A DNA stretch of 62,252 nt from the IMG/VR virus record IMGVR_UViG_3300035092_000013, positions 1 to 62,252 of that record; one strand, given 5' to 3'. Position numbers and translations under genes: made by a program. Position 1 is the stretch's first letter. Every line of letters begins with the position of its first letter. The notes under the pieces are model-generated. The model did not search any database and was not told where the DNA came from. It saw only the letters and a list, made by a program, of their open reading frames with translations. This stretch comes from a virus. This document shows, in pieces, positions 38,960 through 46,691 of this stretch.

Positions 38960-40420
38960 TTAAACTCCGAGTTGAGCGCCCAGTAACCGGATCCCGAACC
39001 GCACTCGGACCTTCCGCCCACCGACGCTCTTCAGTTCGCCTCGGAACTTTCGCAGGCTCGCCTCACGCCCGAACCAGCGCACCTCCGGGATGTCCGACGC
39101 CGTCACCCCCGCGCGAACCATGTACGACCGGTACGACGCGTATAGGTCGTCCACCGGTGTGAACACCTCACCGTCCTCACCGACGTCCATAACCTGACAG
39201 CACGACTCCATCCACAGTGCGATCGTGTCCTCCTCGGCCCGGTACTCGGCACGCGCGTCCTCGACCGCCTTCGCCTTGCCAAGCCCGTCCTCCAGCAGCT
39301 CCCACAGCCCCTCGAGGCACCAGTTCAAGATCCCGGCGTACTCCGCACGGAGCTGCTCGGTGAAGTTGAGGATCCGCTCCTCATCCGGGATCCGCACCGT
39401 GAACGGCACCGGCTCCAGACGGCGCCAGATCCCGTCGGTCGCGTCGGAGATGTGCGGCTTCGTGTTGCCCAGGATCCAGAGCTTCACCGTGTTCTCGAAC
39501 TCGAAGAAGTCCGCCTTCATCAGCCGCGCCTTGATCCGGTCCGAGCCGGTGAGCATCTTCACCCGAGCGTCATTCATCTTCTCTCGTCCCGTCTCGTCCA
39601 CGACGACCATCCGTGACCCGCGCAGGTCTGCGATGATCGTCGGGTGCTGGCCGATCGAGCCGGTGATCAGACCCGGCGGTGCGACCTGCGCGTACTCTCC
39701 CAGCATGCCGCGAAGCGTGTCGGCAAACACGTTCTTACCGTTCTGTCCTGTGCCGAACGCGAACCAGAACTTCTGCTGGGTGACGTCACCCGTGAGAGCG
39801 TAGCCCGCGGCGCGCTTCAGGTATCGGATGAGCTCCTCATCACCGTCACAGACGCGACGTACGTGGCCCTCCCACAGCGGGCAGATCGCCTCCGTGTCGT
39901 AGCCGGTCGCGGCTTGCTTCGTCACCAGGTCGTCCACCGTCGCCGAGCGAAGCGTACCGGTCCGCAGCTCGAGGATACCGTTCTGCACGCCTAAGATCCA
40001 CGGGTTTGCGTCCAGCTGCCGTGCGACGACCGCGACCGGATGTCGCGACCCGCCGTCGTACATCATCGCTTTCCGTGCCGACACCCCGCTACTTCGTAGC
40101 GCGTGACCTACCCAGCGGTCTCGTTCCGCCGTGTCGTTACTCGCCTGTGCCGCGTCCGCCTGACGGCGCATATCGGTGATCACGTGCTGTGTGAGCGCGA
40201 ACACCCGCCGACCAGGATCCAGCGACAGCCGTTGCCCGTCCCAGACGTACCAGCGGTCCTGGTCCTGGACGTACCGGACGTGACGTCCGAGCACGGTGAC
40301 GAACCGTTCACCGTTGCCCATGTCCGTAGCGGTCTCGGTTAGGTGGAACTGCGCGTGCGCCAGCTGCTCTTCATCGATCGGGAGCAGCGCCTCCAGCGCG
40401 CCCAGCTGCTCCTCGGTCAT
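38960..40420 (-). CDS. SF3/D5-type DNA helicase (primase C-terminal family)
   Basis: The 486-residue protein has the D5-N-like region (residues 60-190) and an SF3 helicase core: Walker A FAFGTGQNGKNVFADTL near residue 213, Walker B RMVVVDETGREKMNDARVK near 265, and motif C KLWILGNTKPH near 312. It should unwind DNA at the replication fork with the primase-polymerase upstream, with which it overlaps (ATGA). In many phages these two are one polypeptide; here they are split. Confidence 0.9.
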   Translation of the reverse strand: MTEEQLGALEALLPIDEEQLAHAQFHLTETATDMGNGERFVTVLGRHVRYVQDQDRWYVWDGQRLSLDPGRRVFALTQHVITDMRRQADAAQASNDTAERDRWVGHALRSSGVSARKAMMYDGGSRHPVAVVARQLDANPWILGVQNGILELRTGTLRSATVDDLVTKQAATGYDTEAICPLWEGHVRRVCDGDEELIRYLKRAAGYALTGDVTQQKFWFAFGTGQNGKNVFADTLRGMLGEYAQVAPPGLITGSIGQHPTIIADLRGSRMVVVDETGREKMNDARVKMLTGSDRIKARLMKADFFEFENTVKLWILGNTKPHISDATDGIWRRLEPVPFTVRIPDEERILNFTEQLRAEYAGILNWCLEGLWELLEDGLGKAKAVEDARAEYRAEEDTIALWMESCCQVMDVGEDGEVFTPVDDLYASYRSYMVRAGVTASDIPEVRWFGREASLRKFRGELKSVGGRKVRVRFGIRLLGAQLGV

Positions 40421-41445
40421 GCGCGTGACCGCCAGTCGCGGACACGCCGAACGATTCCACCGCGTATACCGCTCTCGTCAGGTCCTGACTCCGTCCGCGT
40501 CTCTTCACCCTTAGTCGGTCGCCACGACGGCAGCACCGGCGGTGCGACGGTCTGCCACACACGGTCGAGCTTGTAAGCCACGTGCTCCCACGGCATGTAC
40601 CACTCCGTCGCCGGCGGCTGCTCACAGCGTTCCCAGTGCGCTCGCACCAGCCCGTGCGCCCTCTCGTACGAGTAGTCCGCCTTGCGGTAGCGGAAGATCA
40701 GGTCATTGAAGAACTGGTCACGCGCGCCACCTGGGCAGCCGGTCGTAACGTAACGCGCGAAGTCGTAGCCGTCCACCGAGACGGACGGTCCGGTGCCGCT
40801 ACCACCTCCACTAGATCCCCCGCGAGCCTTCGTCAGCCAGTCGAGCAGCTCGGCCGGAGCCGGTGCCGGTTCTCGTCCGTCGGAGTGGTCCCACCAGCGC
40901 GAATCACGACCCGGTGTCGGAACCGCGACGTAGCCACCCTCGGCCTTCACGTCGGTCTGCGGCAGGATCCGGTTTCGGCTCTTCACCAGGATACCGGGCG
41001 GCAGCCGGTACAGCATGTGCAGTCCGCCCGACTGGGTACGCTGCTCCAGCGTCGCGACGAGGTCGTGTCCCGTCCACGATCGCCACGCGTCACGTGTGTC
41101 GTAACCCGTGTCGCCGTCCACGTTCGGTGCTGCCTCGAAGTCCAGAACGATCAGGTTCGACGCGGCACCGGTGCGAACCGCCAGCCAGCCGTCTGGGTGA
41201 CGGCGGATCATGTCATTCAGCAAGTCAAGGTTCGACGTCGCGGCGTAGAAGCCGTGACACGTTAGGCAGCAGCACTCCTCACGCGCGTGTGTCCAGTCCG
41301 CACCGTGGCACTGTGTGCAGTTCGGCAGTGGCGTCTTATCGTATCCGAGGACGAACACCTTCCACCCAAGCTCCGTGTATTGATGCGCCCACCGAACTTT
41401 GGCACTCACCAGGTCCATCGGGTCTGGTACAGTAGATCCTGTCAC
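40417..41445 (-). CDS. Bifunctional primase-polymerase (Prim-Pol/AEP)
   Basis: The 342-residue protein begins HQYTELGWKVFVLGYDKTP, typical of the AEP Prim-Pol domain, has a Cys-rich insert (NCTQCHGADWTH..CCCLTCHG) that may bind zinc, the metal motif NLIVLDFEA near residue 104, and the TQSGGLHMLYRLP motif near 145. The C-terminal third is a linker plus helical PriCT-like region. It primes DNA synthesis for the SF3 helicase encoded next. The GTG at 41445 is used here; an in-frame ATG at 41418 (MDLVSAKVRW) is possible. Confidence 0.85.
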   Translation of the reverse strand: MTGSTVPDPMDLVSAKVRWAHQYTELGWKVFVLGYDKTPLPNCTQCHGADWTHAREECCCLTCHGFYAATSNLDLLNDMIRRHPDGWLAVRTGAASNLIVLDFEAAPNVDGDTGYDTRDAWRSWTGHDLVATLEQRTQSGGLHMLYRLPPGILVKSRNRILPQTDVKAEGGYVAVPTPGRDSRWWDHSDGREPAPAPAELLDWLTKARGGSSGGGSGTGPSVSVDGYDFARYVTTGCPGGARDQFFNDLIFRYRKADYSYERAHGLVRAHWERCEQPPATEWYMPWEHVAYKLDRVWQTVAPPVLPSWRPTKGEETRTESGPDESGIRGGIVRRVRDWRSRA

Positions 41446-41479
41446 CTTGCTCTACCGCCTTCTTCAGTTGAAGAGCGAA

Positions 41480-41509
41480 CCACCCAGCGGATCAGCACCC
41501 GCTGGGTGG
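41480..41509 (-). terminator. Hairpin, probable terminator of the RHH gene
   Basis: An 11-bp perfect stem (41480-41490 with 41499-41509) lies 10 bases past the stop of the RHH gene. The following minus-strand sequence TTCGCTCTTC is only moderately T-rich. Confidence 0.5.
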
Positions 41510-41518
41510 AGTCGTCTG

Positions 41519-41713
41519 TTAGGCCGCTACACGCTGTTCCTCGTCAAGTTCGACGACGAGACGCTCGAGCAGCTCGTTGATGAGCGCGTTCGTGGAGATA
41601 CCGCGCTCCTGGGCAATGTCATCCACCCGACGCTTGAGACCGCGCTCCGTCCGCTGGACGAACGCCAGCCGGTTCGGGACGGACGTCTGCCGGGTTCCGG
41701 TTCGTGGTGCCAT
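41519..41713 (-). CDS. Ribbon-helix-helix (Arc/CopG-like) regulator
   Basis: Sixty-four residues: a strand (TSVPNRLAFVQ) followed by two helices (RGLKRRVDDIAQERGISTNA and LINELLERLVVELDEE) separated by the GISTN turn, a standard ribbon-helix-helix. It should bind DNA as a dimer. It faces the plus-strand early genes across a short divergent promoter region (41714-41812) and may control that switch. No Shine-Dalgarno; TACTAT is six bases before the ATG. Confidence 0.8.
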   Translation of the reverse strand: MAPRTGTRQTSVPNRLAFVQRTERGLKRRVDDIAQERGISTNALINELLERLVVELDEEQRVAA

Positions 41714-41719
41714 GGATAT

Positions 41720-41725
41720 ATAGTA
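41720..41725 (-). promoter_or_regulatory. -10 element of a putative leaderless promoter for the RHH gene
   Basis: The minus strand reads TGTGATACTAT, six bases, then ATG at 41713. The TGTGATACTAT block is the same as in the sigma-70-type promoters elsewhere in the genome, but the -35 is poor. Confidence 0.7.
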
Positions 41726-41812
41726 TCACAACCGCCGCGTAAGATCTCACCGCCGTGTGATCAACGAATGACGACCTGGTATGTTGAACGAAAGAGCTTA
41801 GGAGAGGATGAG

Positions 41813-42277
41813 ATGACCGACACGAAGCCCAAGAACTCCTGGATGAACATCATCGGACCGCGAGGATCTGTCACGTTCAAGGGACGGCTGCTCGGCGAGA
41901 CCACCAGTCACCAGGACCAGCACATCCACCGTGACGGTGACTTCGCGCGGAAGAACGAGCGCTGCTACGCGTGTCGCTGGTCGTGGTACCAGATCTATGA
42001 ACTCGATGAACTCGACCAGCGAAGCAAGGTCGCGTACGGCACCGCCTACGACGGCCGGTACCTCGTCGCGTCATTCGGTATGACGAACGTCCCCGGTGAG
42101 GAGATCTTCCGACGTCTCGACGCGACCGACTCACCCGCCGAGGTGATCGAGCTGCTGACCACGCGGAAGTACGGTCAGCGACCGCAGCTCACCTCGGCGG
42201 CGGCACGGCTGCTCGCCCGCGTCAGCGACCAGGACCCGGCCATCCAGGACGCGTACGAAAACCGTGCGGTTCTGTGA
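41813..42277 (+). CDS. Hypothetical early protein, 154 residues
   Basis: The first plus-strand gene. ATG at 41813 follows AGGAGAGGATGAG. It contains GPRGSVTFKGRLLGETTSHQ, a possible metal site (HIHRDGDFARKNERCYACRW) and a helical C-terminus (TSAAARLLARVSDQDPAIQD). The CYAC and RW region suggests a nucleic-acid or protein-binding role, but I do not recognise the family. TGGTATGTT at 41777-41785 may be its extended -10. Confidence 0.65.
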   Translation: MTDTKPKNSWMNIIGPRGSVTFKGRLLGETTSHQDQHIHRDGDFARKNERCYACRWSWYQIYELDELDQRSKVAYGTAYDGRYLVASFGMTNVPGEEIFRRLDATDSPAEVIELLTTRKYGQRPQLTSAAARLLARVSDQDPAIQDAYENRAVL

Positions 42278-42295
42278 TGCGGTTCCGTTGGACTC

Positions 42296-42590
42296 GCCTG
42301 GTAGGGTAGGAATCGTTCCTCCCGTGGACGCCTTTGCGTCGCTGCCTACACCCCCCGTTCAAGCAGCCGGACCCCGCCTCGCGGGAGGAACACCTAAGAC
42401 TTAACGAGTTGACCACTCGTCAAGCGGGACCGAGACCGTTAATACTGGCGCGGAGCGATGTCGGCGAAACACGTCGTGGGTCGATCACGGCCCGCTGGTC
42501 AGCGAAAGTGACATGCCTTGTCCTTGTGCTTCATCAACGGACTGCGGGGCGGGTGCTCGGCCGGGTGCCCGCCTCAACACTATGACAGGA
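42296..42590 (+). ncRNA. Multi-hairpin structured RNA region
   Basis: About 300 bases without a gene carry a series of well-formed plus-strand hairpins: a 10-bp stem (42315-42324 with 42382-42391) closing a three-way junction with GACGC/GCGTC (42327-42340) and GCTGC/GCAGC (42341-42367); ACGAGT/ACTCGT (42404-42420), which competes with TTGAC/GTCAA (42409-42423); CGATGT/ACGTCG (42456-42476) with a GGCGAAA loop; a GAAA-loop hairpin (42498-42512); and GGCGGG/CCCGCC (42548-42573). GNRA-type loops on the plus strand indicate a plus-strand transcript. TGGTAGGGT at 42299-42307 may be its -10. Confidence 0.55.
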
Positions 42591-42599
42591 TAGGATGAG

Positions 42600-42890
42600 A
42601 TGATGACTGAAAATCACGCTAACTACCTGCTCGACCGCGCGTGGAGTGAGCTGCTGAAGTCTACCGACAAGTTCCTGCAGGCGGAGATGCTGTTCGAGTG
42701 GCGCACCGATGAGTTCAAGAAGAAGTACGGTCTAGGACCTAATGATGATCTCACCGTCGAGGCGATCATCGACCGTAGGAACGACGAGCAGTGGCAGGTC
42801 GCGGTCGCAGACTGCCGGTATCACGCCCAGCGGATGCAGGCCTTCGCGGCGCTCCACGATGCGGCCGGTCGTGAACTTCGCCGTTCTTAA
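42600..42890 (+). CDS. Hypothetical helical protein, 96 residues
   Basis: Begins MMTENHANYLLDRAWSELL; nearly all helix, with LFEWRTDEFKKKYGLGPNDD and YHAQRMQAFAALHDAAGRE. It follows the structured RNA region and a Shine-Dalgarno (AGGATAGGATGAG). Unknown; possibly controlled by the RNA upstream. Confidence 0.55.
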   Translation: MMTENHANYLLDRAWSELLKSTDKFLQAEMLFEWRTDEFKKKYGLGPNDDLTVEAIIDRRNDEQWQVAVADCRYHAQRMQAFAALHDAAGRELRRS

Positions 42891-42917
42891 CACGGTGACA
42901 CGGTTCGTTGAAGAGTG

Positions 42918-42926
42918 TGGTACTAT
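42918..42926 (+). promoter_or_regulatory. Extended -10 promoter for the structured leader
   Basis: TGGTACTAT at 42918-42926. Transcription from it would begin near 42933, directly at the base of the long hairpin at 42938-43017. Confidence 0.55.
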
Positions 42927-42937
42927 AACCTCTACGG

Positions 42938-43017
42938 CGAACCGGTCGTCGGGCGATACGCAGCTGTTGACGTGGCGGTGACAGTCCGCCGTGGCGGGTG
43001 TAGTGACGACCGGTTCG
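42938..43017 (+). ncRNA. Structured 5' leader RNA (13-bp closing stem, internal hairpins)
   Basis: A perfect 13-bp stem (42938-42950 with 43005-43017) encloses two further hairpins, GCG-AUA-CGC (near 42953-42961) and GGCGG-UGACAGU-CCGCC (42974-42990), plus a CAGCUG palindrome. It would form the first 85 bases of the mRNA for the zinc-finger gene at 43063. The layout, a closed multi-branch domain followed by a Shine-Dalgarno, is that of a riboswitch, ribozyme or protein-binding leader. I cannot match it to a known class. Confidence 0.6.
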
Positions 43018-43062
43018 GCAACACAGCACGACCCACAGGTCATCCATACGAGAGGATAAGAA

Positions 43063-43659
43063 GTGACGAAGAACCCAAGTGTACCGGTCAACCGGTCACT
43101 GATCGGTAACGGTGTCGAGGTCATCTCCACCGAGACCGCACGAGGCGTGATCATGCCCGGTCGTCCCGAGACCGAGGTCTCCACCGTGGAGAAGGTACTC
43201 GACGCCAACGGCGATGAGTGGTTCCGCTGCCGCATGAGTCCTGAGAAGTGCGCCTACTTCAGGGACAACCTGAAGTCCATTCTTGCGCACCAGCGGACGC
43301 ACAGTCCCGCCCTTGCCGCTAAGCGTGCGGAGGCCGAGCTCGCCGCCGCGAGGGCCAAGAAGAACGCCGAGTTCCAGCGGCGCAGCAACGGCATGGTCTC
43401 GGCCAACGAGGCCAAGCGGAAGCGGCATGAGGCCGAGGTAACCTCGGACGACAAGCGCGTCGCCGACGTGCAGCGCAAGCTCTCCGACATGGCCGTCGCC
43501 GTCGAGAAGATCGCCGCTACGATTCCTCCCCTCGCGGAGATCCTCCGTGTGATCAACACCGAGCTCGGTGAGATCACGCTTCAGGTCGCCGAGACGGATC
43601 CTGAGATCTTGCGGAAGGCCCAGAGCTACGACGCCCTGAAGGGAATCCTGAACAACTGA
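43063..43659 (+). CDS. Zinc-finger and coiled-coil protein
   Basis: GTG start behind AGAGGATAAG. The 198-residue protein has a C2H2-like finger FRCRMSPEKCAYFRDNLKS followed by HQRTH (residues about 54-79), then a long Ala/Lys/Glu coiled coil (AAKRAEAELAAARAKKNAEF) and a C-terminal helical domain (VAVEKIAATIPPLAEILRV). Likely a DNA-binding protein. Its mRNA starts with the structured leader at 42938-43017 and ends in a terminator hairpin. Confidence 0.65.
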   Translation: MTKNPSVPVNRSLIGNGVEVISTETARGVIMPGRPETEVSTVEKVLDANGDEWFRCRMSPEKCAYFRDNLKSILAHQRTHSPALAAKRAEAELAAARAKKNAEFQRRSNGMVSANEAKRKRHEAEVTSDDKRVADVQRKLSDMAVAVEKIAATIPPLAEILRVINTELGEITLQVAETDPEILRKAQSYDALKGILNN

Positions 43660-43663
43660 CCTC

Positions 43664-43699
43664 CGGTCGGGTAGGATCGTTTCCGGTCCTACCCGACCG
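43664..43699 (+). terminator. Rho-independent terminator-like hairpin
   Basis: A 13-bp perfect stem (43664-43676 with 43687-43699) with a 10-base loop immediately after the zinc-finger gene, followed by TTCTCGTT. Confidence 0.65.
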
Positions 43700-43728
43700 T
43701 TCTCGTTCGAGTGACAGGAGAAAGCAAC

Positions 43729-44283
43729 GTGCTGGTCATGTTCTCACTTACCTTCACCGGTAGTCTTCTCATTCTCGCTGCGTTCCTTCCCAAGGTGATC
43801 ATCGAGCGTCACGACAAGAGAGCCGTCATCGAAGCCGTGGACGAGTACCGAAGTACCCTTCCGGTCGACGACACCGTCGCCGTCGTGACCGATCCGTCGG
43901 ACGTCGACCTCGACGCGAAGTGGAACACCTACTGGGCCAACTCCCGCGCCGAGGAGAACGCGCTACGCGCAGATCTCAACGACTGGGTCGGCTGGGCCGC
44001 GGAGCTGGAGGAACGGTTCACGCTGGACTGTGACCGTGTCATCAAGCAGTTCGCCATCGACGCTGAGACGCTTCAGGCCGACCTGGGGAGTCGGCTCGGC
44101 GGCTGGGAGAACGACGTCGACCGGCGGTCCGACATCCTCATCCAGCGAACCGGTGGCAGTCTTGCGGTGCTTAAGCACGAGCTTCAGGTCGAGCTCGCCG
44201 AGTGTACCGCAACCCAGTGGACCACGGCGGACGGCGAGGCACTCGCCGCGTACATCGACGAAGAGGAGGGGGTGAAGGTCTAG
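43729..44283 (+). CDS. Membrane-anchored coiled-coil protein
   Basis: GTG at 43729 follows CAGGAGAAAG. The 184-residue product has one N-terminal transmembrane segment (VLVMFSLTFTGSLLILAAFL), then a cytoplasmic region that is acidic and helical (EENALRADLNDWVGWAAELE, FAIDAETLQADLGSRLGGWE). It could tether a complex to the membrane. Its stop is directly before the kinase start, so it is in the nucleotide-metabolism transcript. Function unknown. Confidence 0.6.
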   Translation: MLVMFSLTFTGSLLILAAFLPKVIIERHDKRAVIEAVDEYRSTLPVDDTVAVVTDPSDVDLDAKWNTYWANSRAEENALRADLNDWVGWAAELEERFTLDCDRVIKQFAIDAETLQADLGSRLGGWENDVDRRSDILIQRTGGSLAVLKHELQVELAECTATQWTTADGEALAAYIDEEEGVKV

Positions 44284-45234
44284 ATGCTCATCATCATCGA
44301 GGGCCCGGACGGCGCGGGTAAGTCGACGCTCGCCAGTCAGCTCACCGAGGTCATCCAGCGGGAGCAGCCCGGTGAGAAGATCGAACGTCTTCACAAGGGA
44401 CCACCGAGGTCCCACCCGCTGGATGAGTACGTCACCCCACTGCTGTCGTACCGGCCGACACGCGAACATCACATCATCTGCGACCGGTGGCACGTGGGTG
44501 AGTGGGTCTACCCCGCGGTCCTCGGCCGGAAGACCGATGCTGACAAGGCCATCTGGTACTTCACCGAGATGTTTCTCGCGTCACGCGGTGCGCTGGTCAT
44601 CTACCCAGAGTACACCGTGGACTCGCTCGTCAAGGCGGTCACCGAACTGGGCGACGACCTGATCGAGGTCGGCCAGCTCGGGAAGATCGCCGGAGCGTAC
44701 GCGTTCATGGCGGACAAGCACATCACGGTCTCGACCCACGTTCGTGGCAAGTCACCCGAGGCACTCGTCGCATTAGCTCGTCACCGTGAGAACATGGCCG
44801 AGCGACTGAACCTGCACACGACCTACGTCGGTCCGCCGAAGCCGGAGTGGATGATCGTCGGTGACATCCGCAACGGCACGTACGAGGGTGACCTGCGACC
44901 GGCGTTCATGCCGTACCGCGGCACATCGGGCCACTACCTCATGTCGGCGCTGTCACCCGGCCAGCTGCGAAGCGGTCTCGGGATCATGAACGCCTGTGAC
45001 GTCGACGACCCGCACATCGCGCAGTTCTTCACGTTCGAGGACGTGCCGACCGTGCCACTGGGTAATCACGCACATGCTAAGATGAACGGCGCAGGCGCCG
45101 AGTTCCCCGGAGCTCCTCACCCGCAGTTCATCCGGCGGTTCCACCACAGGCAGAGTGAAGAGTACGCTAGCGCGATCATCCGTGCACGGAAAGGACAGGA
45201 GAACATCACATGGCGTCCAGCTACCCGTACCTGA
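44284..45234 (+). CDS. dNMP (thymidylate-type) kinase fused to a uracil-DNA-glycosylase-like domain
   Basis: Residues 1-175 are a P-loop nucleotide kinase: Walker A GPDGAGKST (7-15) in the IEG-D-GKST context of thymidylate kinases, and IICDRWHVGEWVY (64-76) in place of the DRY motif. Residues about 188-300 resemble a UDG-superfamily domain: VGDIRNG (192-198), FMPYRGTSGHYL (208-219), LGIMNACDVDD (232-242), a VPLGNHAHAKM helix and HPQF (279-282) near the HPS position. The kinase would phosphorylate a (modified) dNMP before polymerisation. The fused domain may recognise or process a base. It overlaps the next gene by 25 bases. Confidence 0.75.
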   Translation: MLIIIEGPDGAGKSTLASQLTEVIQREQPGEKIERLHKGPPRSHPLDEYVTPLLSYRPTREHHIICDRWHVGEWVYPAVLGRKTDADKAIWYFTEMFLASRGALVIYPEYTVDSLVKAVTELGDDLIEVGQLGKIAGAYAFMADKHITVSTHVRGKSPEALVALARHRENMAERLNLHTTYVGPPKPEWMIVGDIRNGTYEGDLRPAFMPYRGTSGHYLMSALSPGQLRSGLGIMNACDVDDPHIAQFFTFEDVPTVPLGNHAHAKMNGAGAEFPGAPHPQFIRRFHHRQSEEYASAIIRARKGQENITWRPATRT

Positions 45235-46061
45235 GGTACGTCGACGGCCGCGAGGCGTATCCGGACCTGCTGGCGTACGTCAGGGACGAAGGCGATGTCC
45301 GAAGTCCTCGCGGTCTGAAGACCTATGACGTCGGCTACACCACCGTCGAGCTGCTCAGTCCGTACAACGCACTTGTGATCGGCATGGGTCGTAAGCTCTC
45401 CAAGCGGATCGCCGCGGCAGAAGCGATCCAGCTGATCGGCGGGTTCACCAACCCACAGCTCCTCCTCTCGGCCTCACCGGCGTTTGCCCGGTATATCGAA
45501 CCGTCCGGGAACTTCTGGGGCGCGTACGGAGGCCGGATAGCCCTTGGTGCCCAGTTGCCGGCGGTCGTCCGCAAGCTGACGGACGATCCCGACACCCGCC
45601 AGGCGATCATCACCCTCTGGAACCCCCATCTCGACAACCAGGTCGGTAAGAATGACTACCCGTGCACCGTCGCACTCGGGTTCTCGATCAAGCAGGGCAA
45701 GCTCGAGCTGGACGTCACCATGCGCTCCAACGACGTGTGGCATGGGTTCCCGTATGACATCTTCCAGTTCACGCAGCTTCAGCAGACCGTCGCCAACGTC
45801 CTCGGACGCGAACCCGGCCGGTACCGCCATCACACCTACTCCCTCCACCTCTACGCCGAGGACGTCGTCGAGGCGGAGAAGGTCTACACCGGTCACATCG
45901 ATAAGAAGCCTGACTTCCTCCCCCTCGGACTGGTCAACGGTGCGTTCCCGTCGATCGCTCAGGTGATGGCACGCGCACGCATGATCGCCAGTAACGATGA
46001 CATCATCAACGAGAGTGCGTCGGAGAGGTGGTACCGCGATGCTCTCCACCCGGCCGAGTGA
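45210..46061 (+). CDS. Thymidylate synthase homologue, predicted dCMP hydroxymethylase
   Basis: The 283-residue protein has the thymidylate synthase fold and active site at exact family spacing: Cys152 (YPCT), Arg172 (MRSND), Asp175, His213 and Tyr215 (SLHLY), and the WNPH motif at 137-140. The position equal to Lactobacillus casei Asn229 (E. coli Asn177) is Asp183 (GFPYDIF). In T4 dCMP hydroxymethylase this is Asp, and in L. casei the N229D change shifts preference to dCMP. I therefore predict a dCMP-specific enzyme that adds a 5-hydroxymethyl (or related) group using a folate. Whether it methylates or hydroxymethylates is not decided by sequence. It overlaps both neighbours (kinase and dCMP deaminase). 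Confidence 0.8.
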   Translation: MASSYPYLRYVDGREAYPDLLAYVRDEGDVRSPRGLKTYDVGYTTVELLSPYNALVIGMGRKLSKRIAAAEAIQLIGGFTNPQLLLSASPAFARYIEPSGNFWGAYGGRIALGAQLPAVVRKLTDDPDTRQAIITLWNPHLDNQVGKNDYPCTVALGFSIKQGKLELDVTMRSNDVWHGFPYDIFQFTQLQQTVANVLGREPGRYRHHTYSLHLYAEDVVEAEKVYTGHIDKKPDFLPLGLVNGAFPSIAQVMARARMIASNDDIINESASERWYRDALHPAE

Positions 46062-46548
46062 CGACGAGCTGTTCATGCGGGTCGCCCATCAGGTAGCGAC
46101 CCGCAGCCTCTGCGACCGCGACCAGGTCGGCGCGGTGATCGTCGACACGCAGCTGCGGATCACCGGCACCGGCCGCAACGGTCCACCCGCAGGGTTCGAG
46201 CATCAGGAACGGACGTGCACTGAGTGGTGCGTTCGCGCTAAGAACCTAGCGCATAACCGTCCGGGATACGTGATCGATCCGTCGTACTCCGACTGCCCGT
46301 CGCTTCACGCCGAGGTCAACGCACTTCTCACCAGTGACCGCAGTCGTCACGAGGGTGGTACGATCTACGTCACCAGCCCGCCGTGCTGGTCGTGCGGTAA
46401 GATGATCGCCAACTCGGGACTGCTGACGGTGGTCGTCGAGTTCGACCCGCTGAAGTTCGCGGAGCGACTAGCGGAGAACACCTACAAGTTCCTCGAGCAG
46501 CTCGGCATCAACGTGGTGATCATCGACACGAAGGGAACCGGACAGTGA
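46039..46548 (+). CDS. dCMP deaminase (ComEB-like)
   Basis: The 169-residue protein has the zinc deaminase motifs SLHAEVNAL (His90, Glu92) and SPPCWSCGK (Cys116, Cys119), plus a Cys-rich insert (CTEWCVRAK, DCPS) like the structural zinc site of phage dCMP deaminases. It converts dCMP to dUMP, which removes unmodified dCMP and feeds dTTP synthesis. ATG at 46039 lies within the end of the synthase gene (23-base overlap). Confidence 0.9.
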   Translation: MLSTRPSDDELFMRVAHQVATRSLCDRDQVGAVIVDTQLRITGTGRNGPPAGFEHQERTCTEWCVRAKNLAHNRPGYVIDPSYSDCPSLHAEVNALLTSDRSRHEGGTIYVTSPPCWSCGKMIANSGLLTVVVEFDPLKFAERLAENTYKFLEQLGINVVIIDTKGTGQ

Positions 46549-46691
46549 CGTTTCACGTACATCAAGACCAAGAGAAGCCGGAGAAGTCAGAGAGGTCGAG
46601 CCACCTCACGTGGCCCGACGTGATGGCGATGGCGATCACCGCCGCTACCCTGCTCGGTGCGATCGCCCTTACCGTCTGGGCGTTCAAGTGA
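46545..46691 (+). CDS. Single-pass membrane peptide, 48 residues
   Basis: GTG overlaps the deaminase stop (GTGA). A charged start (VHQDQEKPEKSERSSHL) precedes one transmembrane helix ending TVWAFK. Unknown role inside the replication operon. Confidence 0.55.
   Translation: MTFHVHQDQEKPEKSERSSHLTWPDVMAMAITAATLLGAIALTVWAFK

Noticed and set aside
45210-46061. Ordinary thymidylate synthase
   Set aside because: The fold agrees, but Asp in place of the dUMP-recognising Asn makes dCMP the likelier substrate. I keep thymidylate synthase only as a fallback reading.
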